Source: CAZXSK01 sp964642855
GTDB lineage: Bacteria; Planctomycetota; Phycisphaerae; SM23-33
Assembly (NCBI GenBank): GCA_964642855.1
Contig: CAZXSK010000053.1
Span: 1-31,213 of the forward strand
Length of the DNA: 31,213 bases
Direction: 5' to 3'
The notes below the pieces were generated by a model that searched no databases, was not told the origin of the DNA, and saw nothing but the letters and a program-made list of their open reading frames with translations. A program made the translations under genes and the position numbers. Shown here piece after piece: positions 1 through 9,600 of the stretch. The stretch's first letter is position 1. Every line of letters starts with the position of its first letter.

Positions 1-396
1 GGCCTGATCGAAGGCGGCTGCTGCAACGAGGAGAACGTCCGCGTGCTGAAGGATTTCCGCGAGCACTGCCAGATCCTGATCTCCGTGGGCGACTGCGCGA
101 TCAACGGCGGCATTCCCGCCCTGCGCAACACCATGCCCCTGAAGGAATGCCTCGACGAAGCCTACAGCACCAACGGCCGCCGTGGGCCCGAGGTCCTCAA
201 CCCGGACAACATCATCCCCAACGATCCCGAGTTGCCCCTGCTGCTCAACCGGGTCTATCCGTGCCACGAGGTGGTCAAGATCGACTACCACCTGCCCGGA
301 TGCCCCCCGCCGGCAGATACGTTGTGGGAAGCCCTCGTGGCGCTGCTGACGGACAAGCCCGTCGAGCTGCCTTACGAGTTGATCAAGTACGACTAA
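1..396 (+). CDS. hoxY: NAD-type [NiFe] hydrogenase small subunit, 3' part
   Basis: This gene is open at the left edge; the reading frame runs from base 1 to a TAA at 394-396, giving the last 131 residues. The piece has features of the HoxY small subunit, which carries an iron-sulfur cluster relaying electrons between the NiFe site and the diaphorase part of the soluble bidirectional hydrogenase. Visible signatures are EGGCCNEEN near the start, ISVGDCAINGG, NDPELPLLLNRVYPCHEVVKI (a Cys ligand region) and the LPGCPPPAD motif holding another cluster cysteine. The HoxY-type C-terminus ends shortly after the last cysteine, as expected for this short cytoplasmic subunit without a membrane anchor. 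hoxH follows 91 bases downstream in the same direction, so the two are probably co-transcribed. The start and any upstream hoxF/hoxU-type diaphorase genes lie outside the window. The subgroup (3d rather than 3b) is inferred from resemblance. Confidence 0.88.
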   Translation, partial: GLIEGGCCNEENVRVLKDFREHCQILISVGDCAINGGIPALRNTMPLKECLDEAYSTNGRRGPEVLNPDNIIPNDPELPLLLNRVYPCHEVVKIDYHLPGCPPPADTLWEALVALLTDKPVELPYELIKYD

Positions 397-487
397 GCCT
401 CGCACGTGCCGACGGGCAAGCGCCCCCGGCGAGCGGAATACAATGCCATACGGGTTCGCAGCGACGAACCAGAATGGAGCGAATATC

Positions 488-2024
488 GTGGTCAGCAACA
501 ATCAGAAACGAGTCATCATCGAGCCGGTCACCCGCGTTGAGGGGCACGGCAAGGTGTCGATCCTGCTGGACGACAGCAACAACGTAACCCAGGCCCGACT
601 CCACATCGTGGAATTCCGTGGCTTTGAGCGGTTCGTGCAGGGCAGGCCCTTCTGGGAAGTGCCCGTCCNNNNNNNNNNCCCAGCCCCGACGCCCACCCCC
701 GCCCGCCCGCGGCTTCGAGCGCTTCGTGCTGCGCAGGCCCCTCAGCCAACGGCCCCTCCTGGTCCAGAGACTTTGCGGGATCTGCCCTGTCAGCCACCAT
801 CTGGCCGCGGCCAAGGCGATGGACTGGATCGTGGGAGGCGAGAACCTCACCCCCACCGCTGAGAAGATCCGCCGCCTGATGCACTACGGGCAGTTCTTCC
901 AGTCGCACGCCCTGCACTTCTTCCACCTGTGCAGCCCGGACCTGCTGTTCGGGTTCGACGCCGACCCCAAGAAGCGTAACGTCATCGGCGTGGCGGCGGA
1001 GTACCCCGATCTCGCCGTCCAGGGCGTGATGATGCGCAAGTACGGCCAGGAGATCATCAAGGCCACTGCCGGCAAGAAGATCCATGGCACGGGCGCGATT
1101 CCCGGCGGCGTGAACAAGAACCTCTCCATCGAGGAGCGGGATACGTTCCTCAAGGACATCGACCAGATGCTCGAGTGGTCGCGCGGCGCCCTGAAGATCG
1201 CCAAGGACTACACCATCGAGCATCTCGGTGACATCGCCGACTTCGGCTCGTTCGATTCCAACCATCTCGGCTTCGTCCGGGAGGACGGGGCGATGGACAT
1301 CTACCACGGCAACCTGCGGGCCGTGGACAAGGACGGAAACAAGATCTTCGACCAGGTCGACTACCAGGACTACTGCGACTACATCCAGGAAGAGGTCCGC
1401 AACTGGTCGTACATGAAGTTCCCGTTCATCAAGAGCATCGGCCCGGAGGACGGCTGGTACCGCGTGGGCCCGCTCGCCCGGTGCAACGTAGCCGACTCCA
1501 TCGACACCCCCGAAGCCGACGCCGCCCTCAAGGAGTTCCGCCAGACCGTGGGCACCAACGTCTGCAACGTGACGATGGCTTATCACTGGACGCGCATGAT
1601 CGAGCTGCTCCACAGCTGCGAGAAGATCCGCGACCTGCTGAACGATCCGGATCTCCAGGGCGACGACCTGGTGACCACCGGCGATCGTCGCGGCGAAGCG
1701 GTCGGCCTGATCGAGGCCCCACGAGGAACACTGTTCCATCACTACAAGGTCGACGAGAACGACCAGGTCACCATGGCGAACCTGATCGTCTCGACCACGC
1801 ATAACAACGAACCGATGAACCGCGCGGTCCAGAAGGTCGCCCAGGATCACATCTCCGGCCAGGCCGAGATCACCGAGGGCCTGCTGAACCACGTGGAAGT
1901 GGCAATCCGGGCGTACGACCCCTGCCTGTCGTGTGCGACCCACGCGCTGGGCAAGATGCCCTTGGTCGTCCAGTTGGTCGACTCCAGCGGGCAGGTCGTC
2001 CAGGAGAAATCGACAACCGAATGA
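488..2024 (+). CDS. hoxH: NAD-type [NiFe] hydrogenase large subunit (interrupted by an assembly gap)
   Basis: This is the catalytic subunit that binds the NiFe centre. The N-terminal part reads VIIEPVTRVEGHGKVS, the usual large-subunit opening. The first nickel-ligand motif is RLCGICPVSHH (about 768-800) and the second is DPCLSCATH near 1918-1944. After the last His come 26 residues, the peptide normally removed by the maturation protease encoded next. A GTG at 488 is preferred as start, with GGAG at 476-479; an in-frame ATG at 443 is possible. The frame changes across ten Ns at 669-678, but this appears artificial. The bases after the gap repeat the protein stretch already read before it (RGFERFV in both). 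Removing 669-759 joins the frames and gives 1446 bases, 481 residues, close to the usual HoxH length. The stop overlaps the next gene's start (ATGA). Confidence 0.9.
669..758. other. Scaffold gap (10 N) plus redundant, diverged copy of hoxH sequence
   Basis: Ten Ns occupy 669-678. The following bases to about 758 include a very C-rich stretch (679-707) and then re-encode RGFERFV and a collinear 9-10 residues already encoded at 616-667, with many base differences. Both sides therefore seem to be overlapping contig ends that were not merged, or ends from two strains. No real gap in the gene is needed to explain the sequence. Confidence 0.8.
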
Positions 2025-2536
2025 CCGACGCGCCGCGCAAGGTGCTGCTGATCGGTTTCGGCAACCCCGGCCGGCTTGATGACGGCCTGGGTCCCGAAGC
2101 CGCCCGGCGGATCGAGAAGCTGGCCCTGCCCCGGGTGACCGTGGAGTCGGATTACCAGCTGACCGTCGAGGACGCCGCCGACATCGCCGCCCACGACGTG
2201 GTGGTATTCGTCGACGCCGACACGTCCGGGCCCGAGCCGTTCTGGGTCCGTCGGATTCAGCCGGGCAGCTCGCACGTGAGCTTCTCGACCCACAGTGTCG
2301 AGCCGCGTGCGGTGGTGGCGCTGTCACGGGACCTGTTCGGCAGAGAGGTCGAGGCGTACCTCGTGGGCATCCGCGGGTACGAGTTCAATGAATTCGGCGA
2401 AGCGCTGTCCGACCGGGCGACGGAAAACCTCGCCCATGCGGTCGAGTACCTCCGGACGGCGCTGGAGAAGGGAACCATTCACGAGATTCGCGCCGAACAG
2501 GCGGAGCAGTCCTCCGCTGGCAACGCGAAAGATTGA
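2021..2536 (+). CDS. Hydrogenase maturation protease (HoxW/HyaD type)
   Basis: A 171-residue protein of the HycI/HyaD/HoxW endopeptidase family, which removes the C-terminal peptide of the large subunit once nickel is inserted. The family signature GFGNPGRLDDGLGP lies at residues 12-25. Its Asp21 sits where HybD has the nickel-binding Glu16. Asp65 in FVDAD and His91 in STHSVEP match the other two metal positions. Length is normal for the family and no signal peptide is present, in keeping with cytoplasmic action. The ATG at 2021 overlaps the hoxH stop by four bases, which supports both this start and translational coupling; the frame is open further upstream, inside hoxH, but without motifs. 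Its substrate is most probably the HoxH encoded immediately before it, which still carries the peptide to be cut. The last 15 or so residues are not conserved in character. Confidence 0.88.
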   Translation: MTDAPRKVLLIGFGNPGRLDDGLGPEAARRIEKLALPRVTVESDYQLTVEDAADIAAHDVVVFVDADTSGPEPFWVRRIQPGSSHVSFSTHSVEPRAVVALSRDLFGREVEAYLVGIRGYEFNEFGEALSDRATENLAHAVEYLRTALEKGTIHEIRAEQAEQSSAGNAKD

Positions 2537-2545
2537 GGACCACAC

Positions 2546-2923
2546 ATGCAAGACGGAAAGCACGTTATTCTCTGCATCGACGACGACCCCGACGTTCGCT
2601 TCTTCCTCAAGAGCGTCCTGGAGAAGAATGACTATGTCTTCGCCGAGGCGGAAACGGCAGAAGAAGGCCTGGGCGTCTTCGAAGACGTCAAGCCCGACGC
2701 GGTCATCGTCGACCTGATGATGGAAGAAGTCGACGCAGGTACCGGCTTCGTCAAGGACGTCAAGGCCAAGGGTTCCAACGTGCCGATCTACATGCTCAGC
2801 TCCGTCGGCGACAACCTGAACCTCTCGGCCGACTACAACCAGCTCGGGCTCTCGGGCGTCTTCCAGAAGCCCATTTCCACCGAGCGGCTGCTGAAGGTGC
2901 TCGACACCAAGCTCAAGAAGTAA
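2546..2923 (+). CDS. Stand-alone CheY-like receiver protein
   Basis: A 125-residue single receiver domain with no output domain. Acidic residues Asp12-Asp13, phospho-acceptor Asp56 (VIVDLMME), Ser85/Ser86 (MLSSV) and Lys108 (FQKPI) are all present, so it should be phosphorylatable. After the acceptor there is an insert rich in Glu/Asp (MEEVDAGTGF), which is not typical of CheY. The ATG at 2546 follows GAGGA with good spacing and lies nine bases after the protease gene, so it appears to be the last gene of the hydrogenase operon; a terminator follows. Similar lone receivers accompany hydrogenase genes in other anaerobes as far as I recall. The partner kinase is not visible nearby, and a role in adjusting hydrogenase expression or activity is inference only. 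Confidence 0.88.
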   Translation: MQDGKHVILCIDDDPDVRFFLKSVLEKNDYVFAEAETAEEGLGVFEDVKPDAVIVDLMMEEVDAGTGFVKDVKAKGSNVPIYMLSSVGDNLNLSADYNQLGLSGVFQKPISTERLLKVLDTKLKK

Positions 2924-2966
2924 CCCCGCCGCCGGTAGGCGTCGGACAATACCAGCAGACATCCCG

Positions 2967-2997
2967 CAGGCAGGTGCTTCCAGGCGCCTGCCTGTTT
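2967..2997 (+). terminator. Intrinsic terminator after the hydrogenase operon
   Basis: An 11-bp stem (CAGGCAGGTGC at 2967-2977 with GCGCCTGCCTG at 2984-2994, one G-U pair) has a six-base loop and is followed by TTTCT. It lies 44 bases after the receiver gene and separates the hydrogenase operon from the efflux operon. Confidence 0.75.
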
Positions 2998-3092
2998 CTG
3001 CGCGCCGGCCTGCGGCATGCGAATCGTACCAACTCCGCCCCCCTTCCCGCGCTACACTGTAAAAGAGAAGAACCGGCAAGGAAGGGAAACCC

Positions 3093-4505
3093 ATGCGAAA
3101 CCCAGTTGTTGCCGCCGGCAGGCTGGTGGCTCTGGCCGCGCTGACCGCAGCCGGATGCGCCCCCGCCGGCCCCGAGCACCCCTCTCGGTTCGCGCGAACC
3201 GATTATCGCCAACTCCTTCGGGACGCAGCCGAGCAGTCCGGGCCCGCAGGGGCCTCCTCTGCGCTGCCCGATAAGCCCTCCCTGGACGACTACCTCACCC
3301 ACGCCGCCGCCCGGAATCCGCAGATGCGGGCTGCGTTCGCCCGCTTTCGCGCTGCTGTTGAACGCATCCCGCAGGTGACCTCCCTGCCCGACCCGAAGCT
3401 CAGCTACACGTACTACGTGCGGGAAGTCGAGACGCGCGTAGGCCCGCAGCGGCAGGCGGTGTCGATGTCCCAGACCTTCCCCTGGCTGGGCAAGCTCCGC
3501 CTCGCCGGCGACGCGGCAGCTGCCAACGCGCGCGCGACGTGGCAGCGGTTTCAGCAGGTCCGGCTAAGCACGTTTCACGAGGTCCGCAGCGCCTACTACG
3601 AGTACCATTATCTCGCCCGGTCCCTCGAGATTACGCGCGAGAACCTCAAGCTGCTGAAGTCCGTCGAGAAGATCCTGCTCACCAGGTACAAGTCCGATTC
3701 AGCCAAACGGACGGATCTGATCCGTCTTCAGGTGGAAATCGGCCGGCTCGACGATCGCCTGACCTCCCTCGGTGACCGCAGATCGGCCGCTTCGGCCCGA
3801 CTCGCAGCGGCCGTGCACCTGCCCGACCGCGACCGACCTCTCCCCTGGCCGACCGACGAACTCGAACTGCGGGAGGACGACCCCAACGACCAGCAGCTCG
3901 TCAACGCCCTGCGGAAGCGCAGCCCGGCGCTGGCTGCCCTCGACGAACAAGTCGACGCCGCCGATGCACGCGTGCAACTGGCCAGGAAGGGATACTACCC
4001 CGATGTATCACTCGGCCTGACGTGGATCGACACCGCCTCGTCGGACAGGCCAGGCCGGCCGAGCGATGACGGCAAAGACGCCTGGCTGGCAGCCGTTTCG
4101 GTTAACCTGCCCATCTGGTGGGACCGCATCCGGGCGGGCATCGCCGAAGCCCGACACCAACGGCTGGCTGCCTCCCTGGACAAGTCCTCTCGCACGCAAA
4201 CGCTGATCGCTGAGCTTCGCGAGGCGAGCTTCCGCTATCGCGACGCGGGCAGGAAGATCCGCCTGTACCAGCGGATCCTGCTGCCCAAGGCCCGGGAGGC
4301 TGTCGAAGTAACCCAGACGGCATACCAGGGGAACACCGCCGGCTTCACCGATCTGATCGACGCACAGCGCGTGTTGCTTGAATTTCAGCTCTCCCTGGCG
4401 AGGGCACGCACGGACCGCGCCATGGGCCTCTCGAAACTGACCTCGCTGGTGGGGCAGGTTCCCACAGATTCCGGAACGACCCGACCCGACACATCCGTTG
4501 AGTAA
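3093..4505 (+). CDS. TolC/CusC-family outer-membrane efflux lipoprotein
   Basis: A 470-residue outer-membrane channel component for a tripartite RND pump. The N-terminus has a short positive segment, a hydrophobic stretch and a lipobox-like LTAAGC with Cys22, so lipid attachment is likely. The rest is two related halves of long alpha-helical sequence typical of outer-membrane efflux proteins: NPQMRAAFARFRAA near residue 75, QTFPWLGKLRLAGDAA near 130, then a second repeat beginning near residue 265 with SPALAALDEQVDAADARVQLARKGYYPDVSLG. The QTFPWLGK and YPDVSLG phrases are commonly seen in the CusC/CzcC branch. The ATG at 3093 is preceded by GGAAGGGA at a suitable distance. It is the first gene of the pump operon and ends 63 bases before the fusion protein gene. 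The transported metal cannot be told from this subunit. Confidence 0.9.
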   Translation: MRNPVVAAGRLVALAALTAAGCAPAGPEHPSRFARTDYRQLLRDAAEQSGPAGASSALPDKPSLDDYLTHAAARNPQMRAAFARFRAAVERIPQVTSLPDPKLSYTYYVREVETRVGPQRQAVSMSQTFPWLGKLRLAGDAAAANARATWQRFQQVRLSTFHEVRSAYYEYHYLARSLEITRENLKLLKSVEKILLTRYKSDSAKRTDLIRLQVEIGRLDDRLTSLGDRRSAASARLAAAVHLPDRDRPLPWPTDELELREDDPNDQQLVNALRKRSPALAALDEQVDAADARVQLARKGYYPDVSLGLTWIDTASSDRPGRPSDDGKDAWLAAVSVNLPIWWDRIRAGIAEARHQRLAASLDKSSRTQTLIAELREASFRYRDAGRKIRLYQRILLPKAREAVEVTQTAYQGNTAGFTDLIDAQRVLLEFQLSLARARTDRAMGLSKLTSLVGQVPTDSGTTRPDTSVE

Positions 4506-4568
4506 CATGAGCATCGGTCGCTGGATAGCACCGTCCGCTCGAAGCTGAAGCCGGCAGGAGAATCGTCG

Positions 4569-6674
4569 ATGCAATCGAACCCACACGATAGCGACAAGAC
4601 CCCCGCCACGGAAACGCCTTCAGAAAGTCGAACCGCCGAAGCGTCTGGCCTCCGCCGGTGGCTGCTGGAGCGTGGCGCCATGACGGCTGTGCTGGTCGTA
4701 ATCGCATTCCTGGTCGGCATGGCCCTGCAGTGGGGGCTTTCGGAGTACACGCATCCGGAACGCACGGACGGTCGCCAGCCGGCTGTGGGCTCCCAGCCTC
4801 CGCAGGCTGGCCCCACCTCGTGGACGTGCTCCATGCATCCGGAAATCGACCAGCCCGAGCCCGGCACCTGTCCCATCTGCAGCATGGACCTCGTGCCACG
4901 GAAAACGGTCGGAAGCGGAAAGACCCAGGCCATTCGTTTCTCCGACCGGGCGTTGCGACTGATGCAGGTCCAGACCGCAGCGGTCGAACGAAGGACCGTC
5001 ACCGCAGAGGTGCACCTGAGCGGTACGGTCGGCTACGACGAAACCCGCACGGCGACCATCTCGGCCTGGGTGCCCGGCCGGCTGGACCGTCTGTTCGTCG
5101 ACTTTACCGGCATGTCCGTCCGCAAGGGCGACCACATGGTGGAGATCTACAGCCCGAAGCTGCTGGAGACACAGCAGGAGCTCATCCAGGCGTTCCAGTC
5201 CGTCGCGGAGCTCGGGGAAAACGACTCGGCGCTGGTCCGGAACTCAGCGATCGCCACCGCCAAGGCGGCCCGTGAGAAGGCCCGCCTCCTGGGCCTGACC
5301 GACGAGCAGATCAGCCAGATTATCGAGCGAGGCCAGCCCGCCGACACGCTGACGATCTACGCGCCCATGGGGGGGGTGGTGATCGAGAAGCACCGGAAGG
5401 AAGGCACGTATGTCCAGACCGGCACGCCGATCTACAGCCTCGCGAACCTTGCCCAGGTCTGGATCGAACTCGACGCCTTCGAGAGCGATCTGACGTGGCT
5501 TCGGCTGGGACAGACCGTCAGTTTCACGACCGAGGCCTATCCGGGAGACACGTTCCGCGGAACGGTCAACTTCATCGCCCCCACACTCAACAAGGCCAGC
5601 CGGACCGTCCAGGTACGCGTGACCGCGCCCAACGACCAGGGAAGGCTCAAGCCCGGCATGGTGGTCTCGGCTACGGTGCGAGCGGAGGTCGCAGCGGGGG
5701 GCAAGGTCGTGGTCGACCAGCTCGCGGACAAGTGGATGTGCCCCATGCACCCGGACGTGGTCAAGGAAGGCCCGGGCGAATGCACCATCTGCGGGATGCC
5801 GCTGGAGACGACCGAGTCGCTGGGGTACGTGTCCCTGCCTCGCGAGCAGGCGCCCAAGCCCCTGGTCATCCCCAACCTGGCCGTGCTTCGGACAGGCAGG
5901 CGATCGATCGTCTACGTCGAGCAGGCCACGCCCGAGGGCGAACTCGAGTACGTTCTGCGACAGGTCACGCTCGGACCCCGGGCGGGAGATCATTTCATCG
6001 TCCGCCAGGGCCTCCGCGAAGGAGAGCGAGTGGTCGTGCGGGGCAATTTCAAGATCGACAGCGAACGCCAGCTTCGCGGAATGTCCAGCATGATGAACCC
6101 TCCTGCCGGCCAGGCGGGCCCGCAACCTGCCGACACGGACGACAGCCTGCTTCTGGACATCGGTGATCAACCCGCAGCCTTCCGGCGGGCCCTCGCCGAC
6201 GTCTGGAGCGCCTACTTCGACCTGTCGGACGCTCTCGCCGGTGACGATCCCAATTCCGCCCGGAACGCAGCTGAGGTCGCTGTCACCAGTCTGGCCAAGG
6301 TTCCTTCGGACGACCTGCCGGCCTCGGCGAAGACGGTCTGGCAGCGCAATGCAGCAGACCTTGCCAAGCTGCTCGAGCCGCTCGACGAAGCTGGCTCACT
6401 GCAGACTCTCCGCGATGGATTCCATCCGCTGTCCCAGGAAATGCTCGTGATCGCGCGGCATTTTGGCCATCCCGAGGGGCGGGACCTGCACCTGATGCTC
6501 TGCCCGATGGCGTTCGAGAATCGCGGCGCTACCTGGCTGCAGCTTTCGACGGACGTGGCCAATCCTTACTTCGGCGAAAGCATGTTCCGCTGCGGCGAGG
6601 TCAAGGAATCGCTGACGTTCTCCAAGCCCGAAGAAGGTCACAACCATAACGCCATGGAGGGCGCCCATGAGTGA
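4569..6674 (+). CDS. RND periplasmic adaptor (CusB-like) with two metal-binding modules and DUF3347-like tail
   Basis: A 701-residue membrane-fusion protein linking the inner-membrane pump to the outer-membrane channel. One membrane anchor lies near residues 38-56. A heavy-metal-binding module follows at about 86-108 (CSMHPE, then CPICSMDL). The adaptor core comes next: a lipoyl-type half near 165-195, a helical hairpin near 195-255, the second lipoyl half near 262-292 and a beta-barrel near 295-370. A second metal-binding module is inserted at about 390-411 (MCPMHPD, CTICGMPLE), followed by a membrane-proximal domain to about 505. The C-terminal 150 residues resemble DUF3347, with LMLCPMAF, NPYFG and MFRCGEV providing Cys645, Cys675 and Met ligands, then a short His-containing tail. 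Usual CusB proteins are about 400 residues. AGGAG precedes the ATG, and its stop overlaps the pump gene by eight bases. Cu/Ag is the likely cargo by analogy. Confidence 0.92.
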   Translation: MQSNPHDSDKTPATETPSESRTAEASGLRRWLLERGAMTAVLVVIAFLVGMALQWGLSEYTHPERTDGRQPAVGSQPPQAGPTSWTCSMHPEIDQPEPGTCPICSMDLVPRKTVGSGKTQAIRFSDRALRLMQVQTAAVERRTVTAEVHLSGTVGYDETRTATISAWVPGRLDRLFVDFTGMSVRKGDHMVEIYSPKLLETQQELIQAFQSVAELGENDSALVRNSAIATAKAAREKARLLGLTDEQISQIIERGQPADTLTIYAPMGGVVIEKHRKEGTYVQTGTPIYSLANLAQVWIELDAFESDLTWLRLGQTVSFTTEAYPGDTFRGTVNFIAPTLNKASRTVQVRVTAPNDQGRLKPGMVVSATVRAEVAAGGKVVVDQLADKWMCPMHPDVVKEGPGECTICGMPLETTESLGYVSLPREQAPKPLVIPNLAVLRTGRRSIVYVEQATPEGELEYVLRQVTLGPRAGDHFIVRQGLREGERVVVRGNFKIDSERQLRGMSSMMNPPAGQAGPQPADTDDSLLLDIGDQPAAFRRALADVWSAYFDLSDALAGDDPNSARNAAEVAVTSLAKVPSDDLPASAKTVWQRNAADLAKLLEPLDEAGSLQTLRDGFHPLSQEMLVIARHFGHPEGRDLHLMLCPMAFENRGATWLQLSTDVANPYFGESMFRCGEVKESLTFSKPEEGHNHNAMEGAHE

Positions 6675-9600
6675 TCGACAGGACGCCAACGCCCCGACTC
6701 CAACGCCGGAGCAACGGTCGATCATCGGAAGGCTGCTTCGACTCGCGCTGACCAACAAGCTGCTGGTGGCGATAGCCGTGATCCTGCTGGTCGTTCTGGG
6801 AATGATCGTCTCGCCCTTCGGGTGGAATCTCGGGCCCATCCCGAGAGAGCGCGTCCCGGTCGACGCCATTCCCGACCTCGGCGAGAATCAGCAGATCGTC
6901 TTCACCGAATGGCCGGGCCATTCCCCCCAGGACGTCGACGACCAGGTGACGCTTCCCCTCACCACGGCGATGATGGGCCTCAAAGACGTCGAGACCATTC
7001 GCAGTTCGTCGAAGTACGGGTTCTCGTCGGTGTACGTGATCTTCAACGAAGACGCGGACTTCTACGAATCCCGCACGCGACTGCTGGAGAAGCTCTCATC
7101 CCTGCCGGCCCAATCGCTTCCACAGGGCGTGGCGCCGCGACTTGGTCCCGAGGCCACCGCGCTGGGACAGGTCTTCTGGTACACGCTGGAAGGTCACGAT
7201 CCCAACGGGGACCCTGTCGGCGGTTGGGACCTGGCCGAGTTGCGTACCATTCAGGACTATACCGTCCGCTACGCCCTTTCGGCTGTGGAAGGCGTGGCCG
7301 AGGTCGCGTCGGTGGGCGGGTTCGTGCGGGAGTATCACGTCGAGCTCGACCCCCAAGCGATGGACACCTATGACGTGTCGCTGCAGGATGTGACCCGGGC
7401 GATTCAGGGCGCGAACCTGGACGTCTCCGCGCGCACGATGGAGATCAACCGGGTCGAGTACTTCGTTCGGGGCATCGGATTCGTCCGTAGCCTCGACCAG
7501 TTGGAAGAAGCCGTCATCACCACGCGGCAAGGCGCGCCGATCCTTCTCAAACAGGTCGCGGCGGTGACGCTCGGCCCTGCACGCCGGCGCGGCGCGCTCG
7601 ACAAGGACGGCGTTGAAGCGGTCGGCGGGGTGGTGGTCGCGCGGTTCGGCGCGAACCCCATGGAAACGATCCAAGCCGTGCAGGACGAAGTCCGGGCGCT
7701 GCAGGATTCTCTGCCGCGAAAGGTCCTGATCGACCAGGCTGCCGTTGCGACCGAGACAGTCCGGCAGTACGCTGCCCGCCACGGATTTGAGGCATACGAC
7801 GACGCGGTCCTGAATGATAGCGCCTGGGTTGAGCATCTCACGCGAACCCCCCGGGAAGACTGGCCTACGTGGGCGACGGTCAGTTCCGTGCGCGTCGTGC
7901 CATTCTACGACCGTTCGAAGCTTATCGGGGAAACCCTCGGCACGCTGGAAGCTGCCCTGACCCAGCAGCTGCTCATCACGCTGCTGGTGGTCGTTCTGAT
8001 GGTCGCCAACCTCCGCACAAGCGTGCTGATCGGTTCGATGCTTCCCCTCGCCGTGCTGCTGTGCTTTCTGGCAATGAAGCTTTTCGGCGTCGACGCCAAC
8101 ATCGTGGCACTCTCGGGCATCGCCATCGCCATTGGCACGATCGTCGACATGGGCATCGTGCTGAGCGACAACATGCTGCGCCACCTCGACCAGGCTGCGC
8201 CCGACGAGCCGAAGCTCGAGGTGATCCACCGGGCAGCCAGCGAAGTGGGCCCGGCCGTTCTGACTGCCGTGGCCACCACCGTCATCAGCTTCCTGCCGGT
8301 GTTCACGATGGTCGGCCAGGAGGGCAAGCTGTTCCGGCCTCTGGCGTTCACCAAGACCTTCGTGCTGATCGGTTCGATCCTCGTGGCGCTTCTGGTCCTG
8401 CCGCCGCTGGCGATGCTGGTCCTGGGTCGCGGTCGCCGAAGGCCAGGCCGGGCGAGCATCGTCGTACGATGGACGATCAACATCATCCTCGTACTGGCAG
8501 TCTTCGTGCTGCTGACGGGCCTGTGGGAGCCGCTGGGGCCAAGCCCAAACGGCAGGACGATGACATGGCTGACGAACCTGCTGTTCGTGGGCGGAATCAT
8601 AGCGGTGCTGATCGGTGCGTTCCGCCTGTTCCAATGGGGGTACCCGGCGATCCTGGGCTGGTGCCTCAACCACAAGGTCCTGTTCCTGATGCTCCCTGCC
8701 GGGCTGACGGTCTTCGGGCTGATGGTCTGGCTGGGCTTTACGTTCGTGATGTCGCCGGTGACCGCAACGGCCGATGCTGTCGGTCTCGGCCAGCGCTGGC
8801 GACGCACCAACCTGTATGTGCACGGCTCAGCGTCCCTGCCCGGCCTGAGCCGCGAGTTCATGCCCGACCTCGACGAAGGGTCCTTCCTGTGGATGCCCAC
8901 CATCAGCGTACACGGCTCGATCTCCGAAGCGCTCGACGTGCTCAGCCACCAGGACCGCGCGATCCGCGCCGTGCCCGAGGTGGACGAAGTGGTCGGCAAG
9001 ATCGGGCGCGTGGACTCCGCCCTCGACCCGGCCCCGATCTCGATGGTTGAAACGGTGATCCACTACAAGAGTGAGTACCGCACCGATCCCAACGGCAGGC
9101 GGGTCAGGCAGTGGCGCGACCACATCCGCTCGCCGGAGGACATCTGGCGAGAGATCGCCGAGGCGGGGGAGTTCCCGGGGTCGACGTCTGCACCGAGGCT
9201 TCAGCCCATCGAGACTCGACTCGTGATGCTCCAGACCGGTATGACCGCCCGGATGGGCATCAAGCTCTTCGGGGAGGACCTTGACGAACTCGAGAAGGCC
9301 ACGACGATGGTGGAGCAGCAGCTCCGGCGCGTTCCCGCCATCGAGCCAGCTACGGTCAACGCCAGCAGGGTCATCGGCAAGCCCTATCTCGTCGTGGACG
9401 CCCAGGACGAGCAGGCCCGCCGGCGGATGAGACTGCACAACCTGCGCGTGGCGGACGTGCTGTCGGCGATGCAGGCCGCGGTCGGCGGGGAGATCGTGAC
9501 ACACACCATCGAAGGCCGCAAGCGCCTGGGCGTGCGTGTGCAATATCAGCGCGAGCTTCGCGACGACATTGAGGCGATCGGCCGGGTGCAGGTGCCCACA

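Noticed and set aside
528..2327. Long open frame on the minus strand across the hydrogenase genes
   Set aside because: It is antisense to hoxH and the protease gene, has no motif, and reflects high GC third-position bias.
7096..8823. Long minus-strand open frame opposite the RND pump gene
   Set aside because: It is a compositional shadow of the pump gene; the translated sequence is low-complexity in Arg, His and Asp with no domain.
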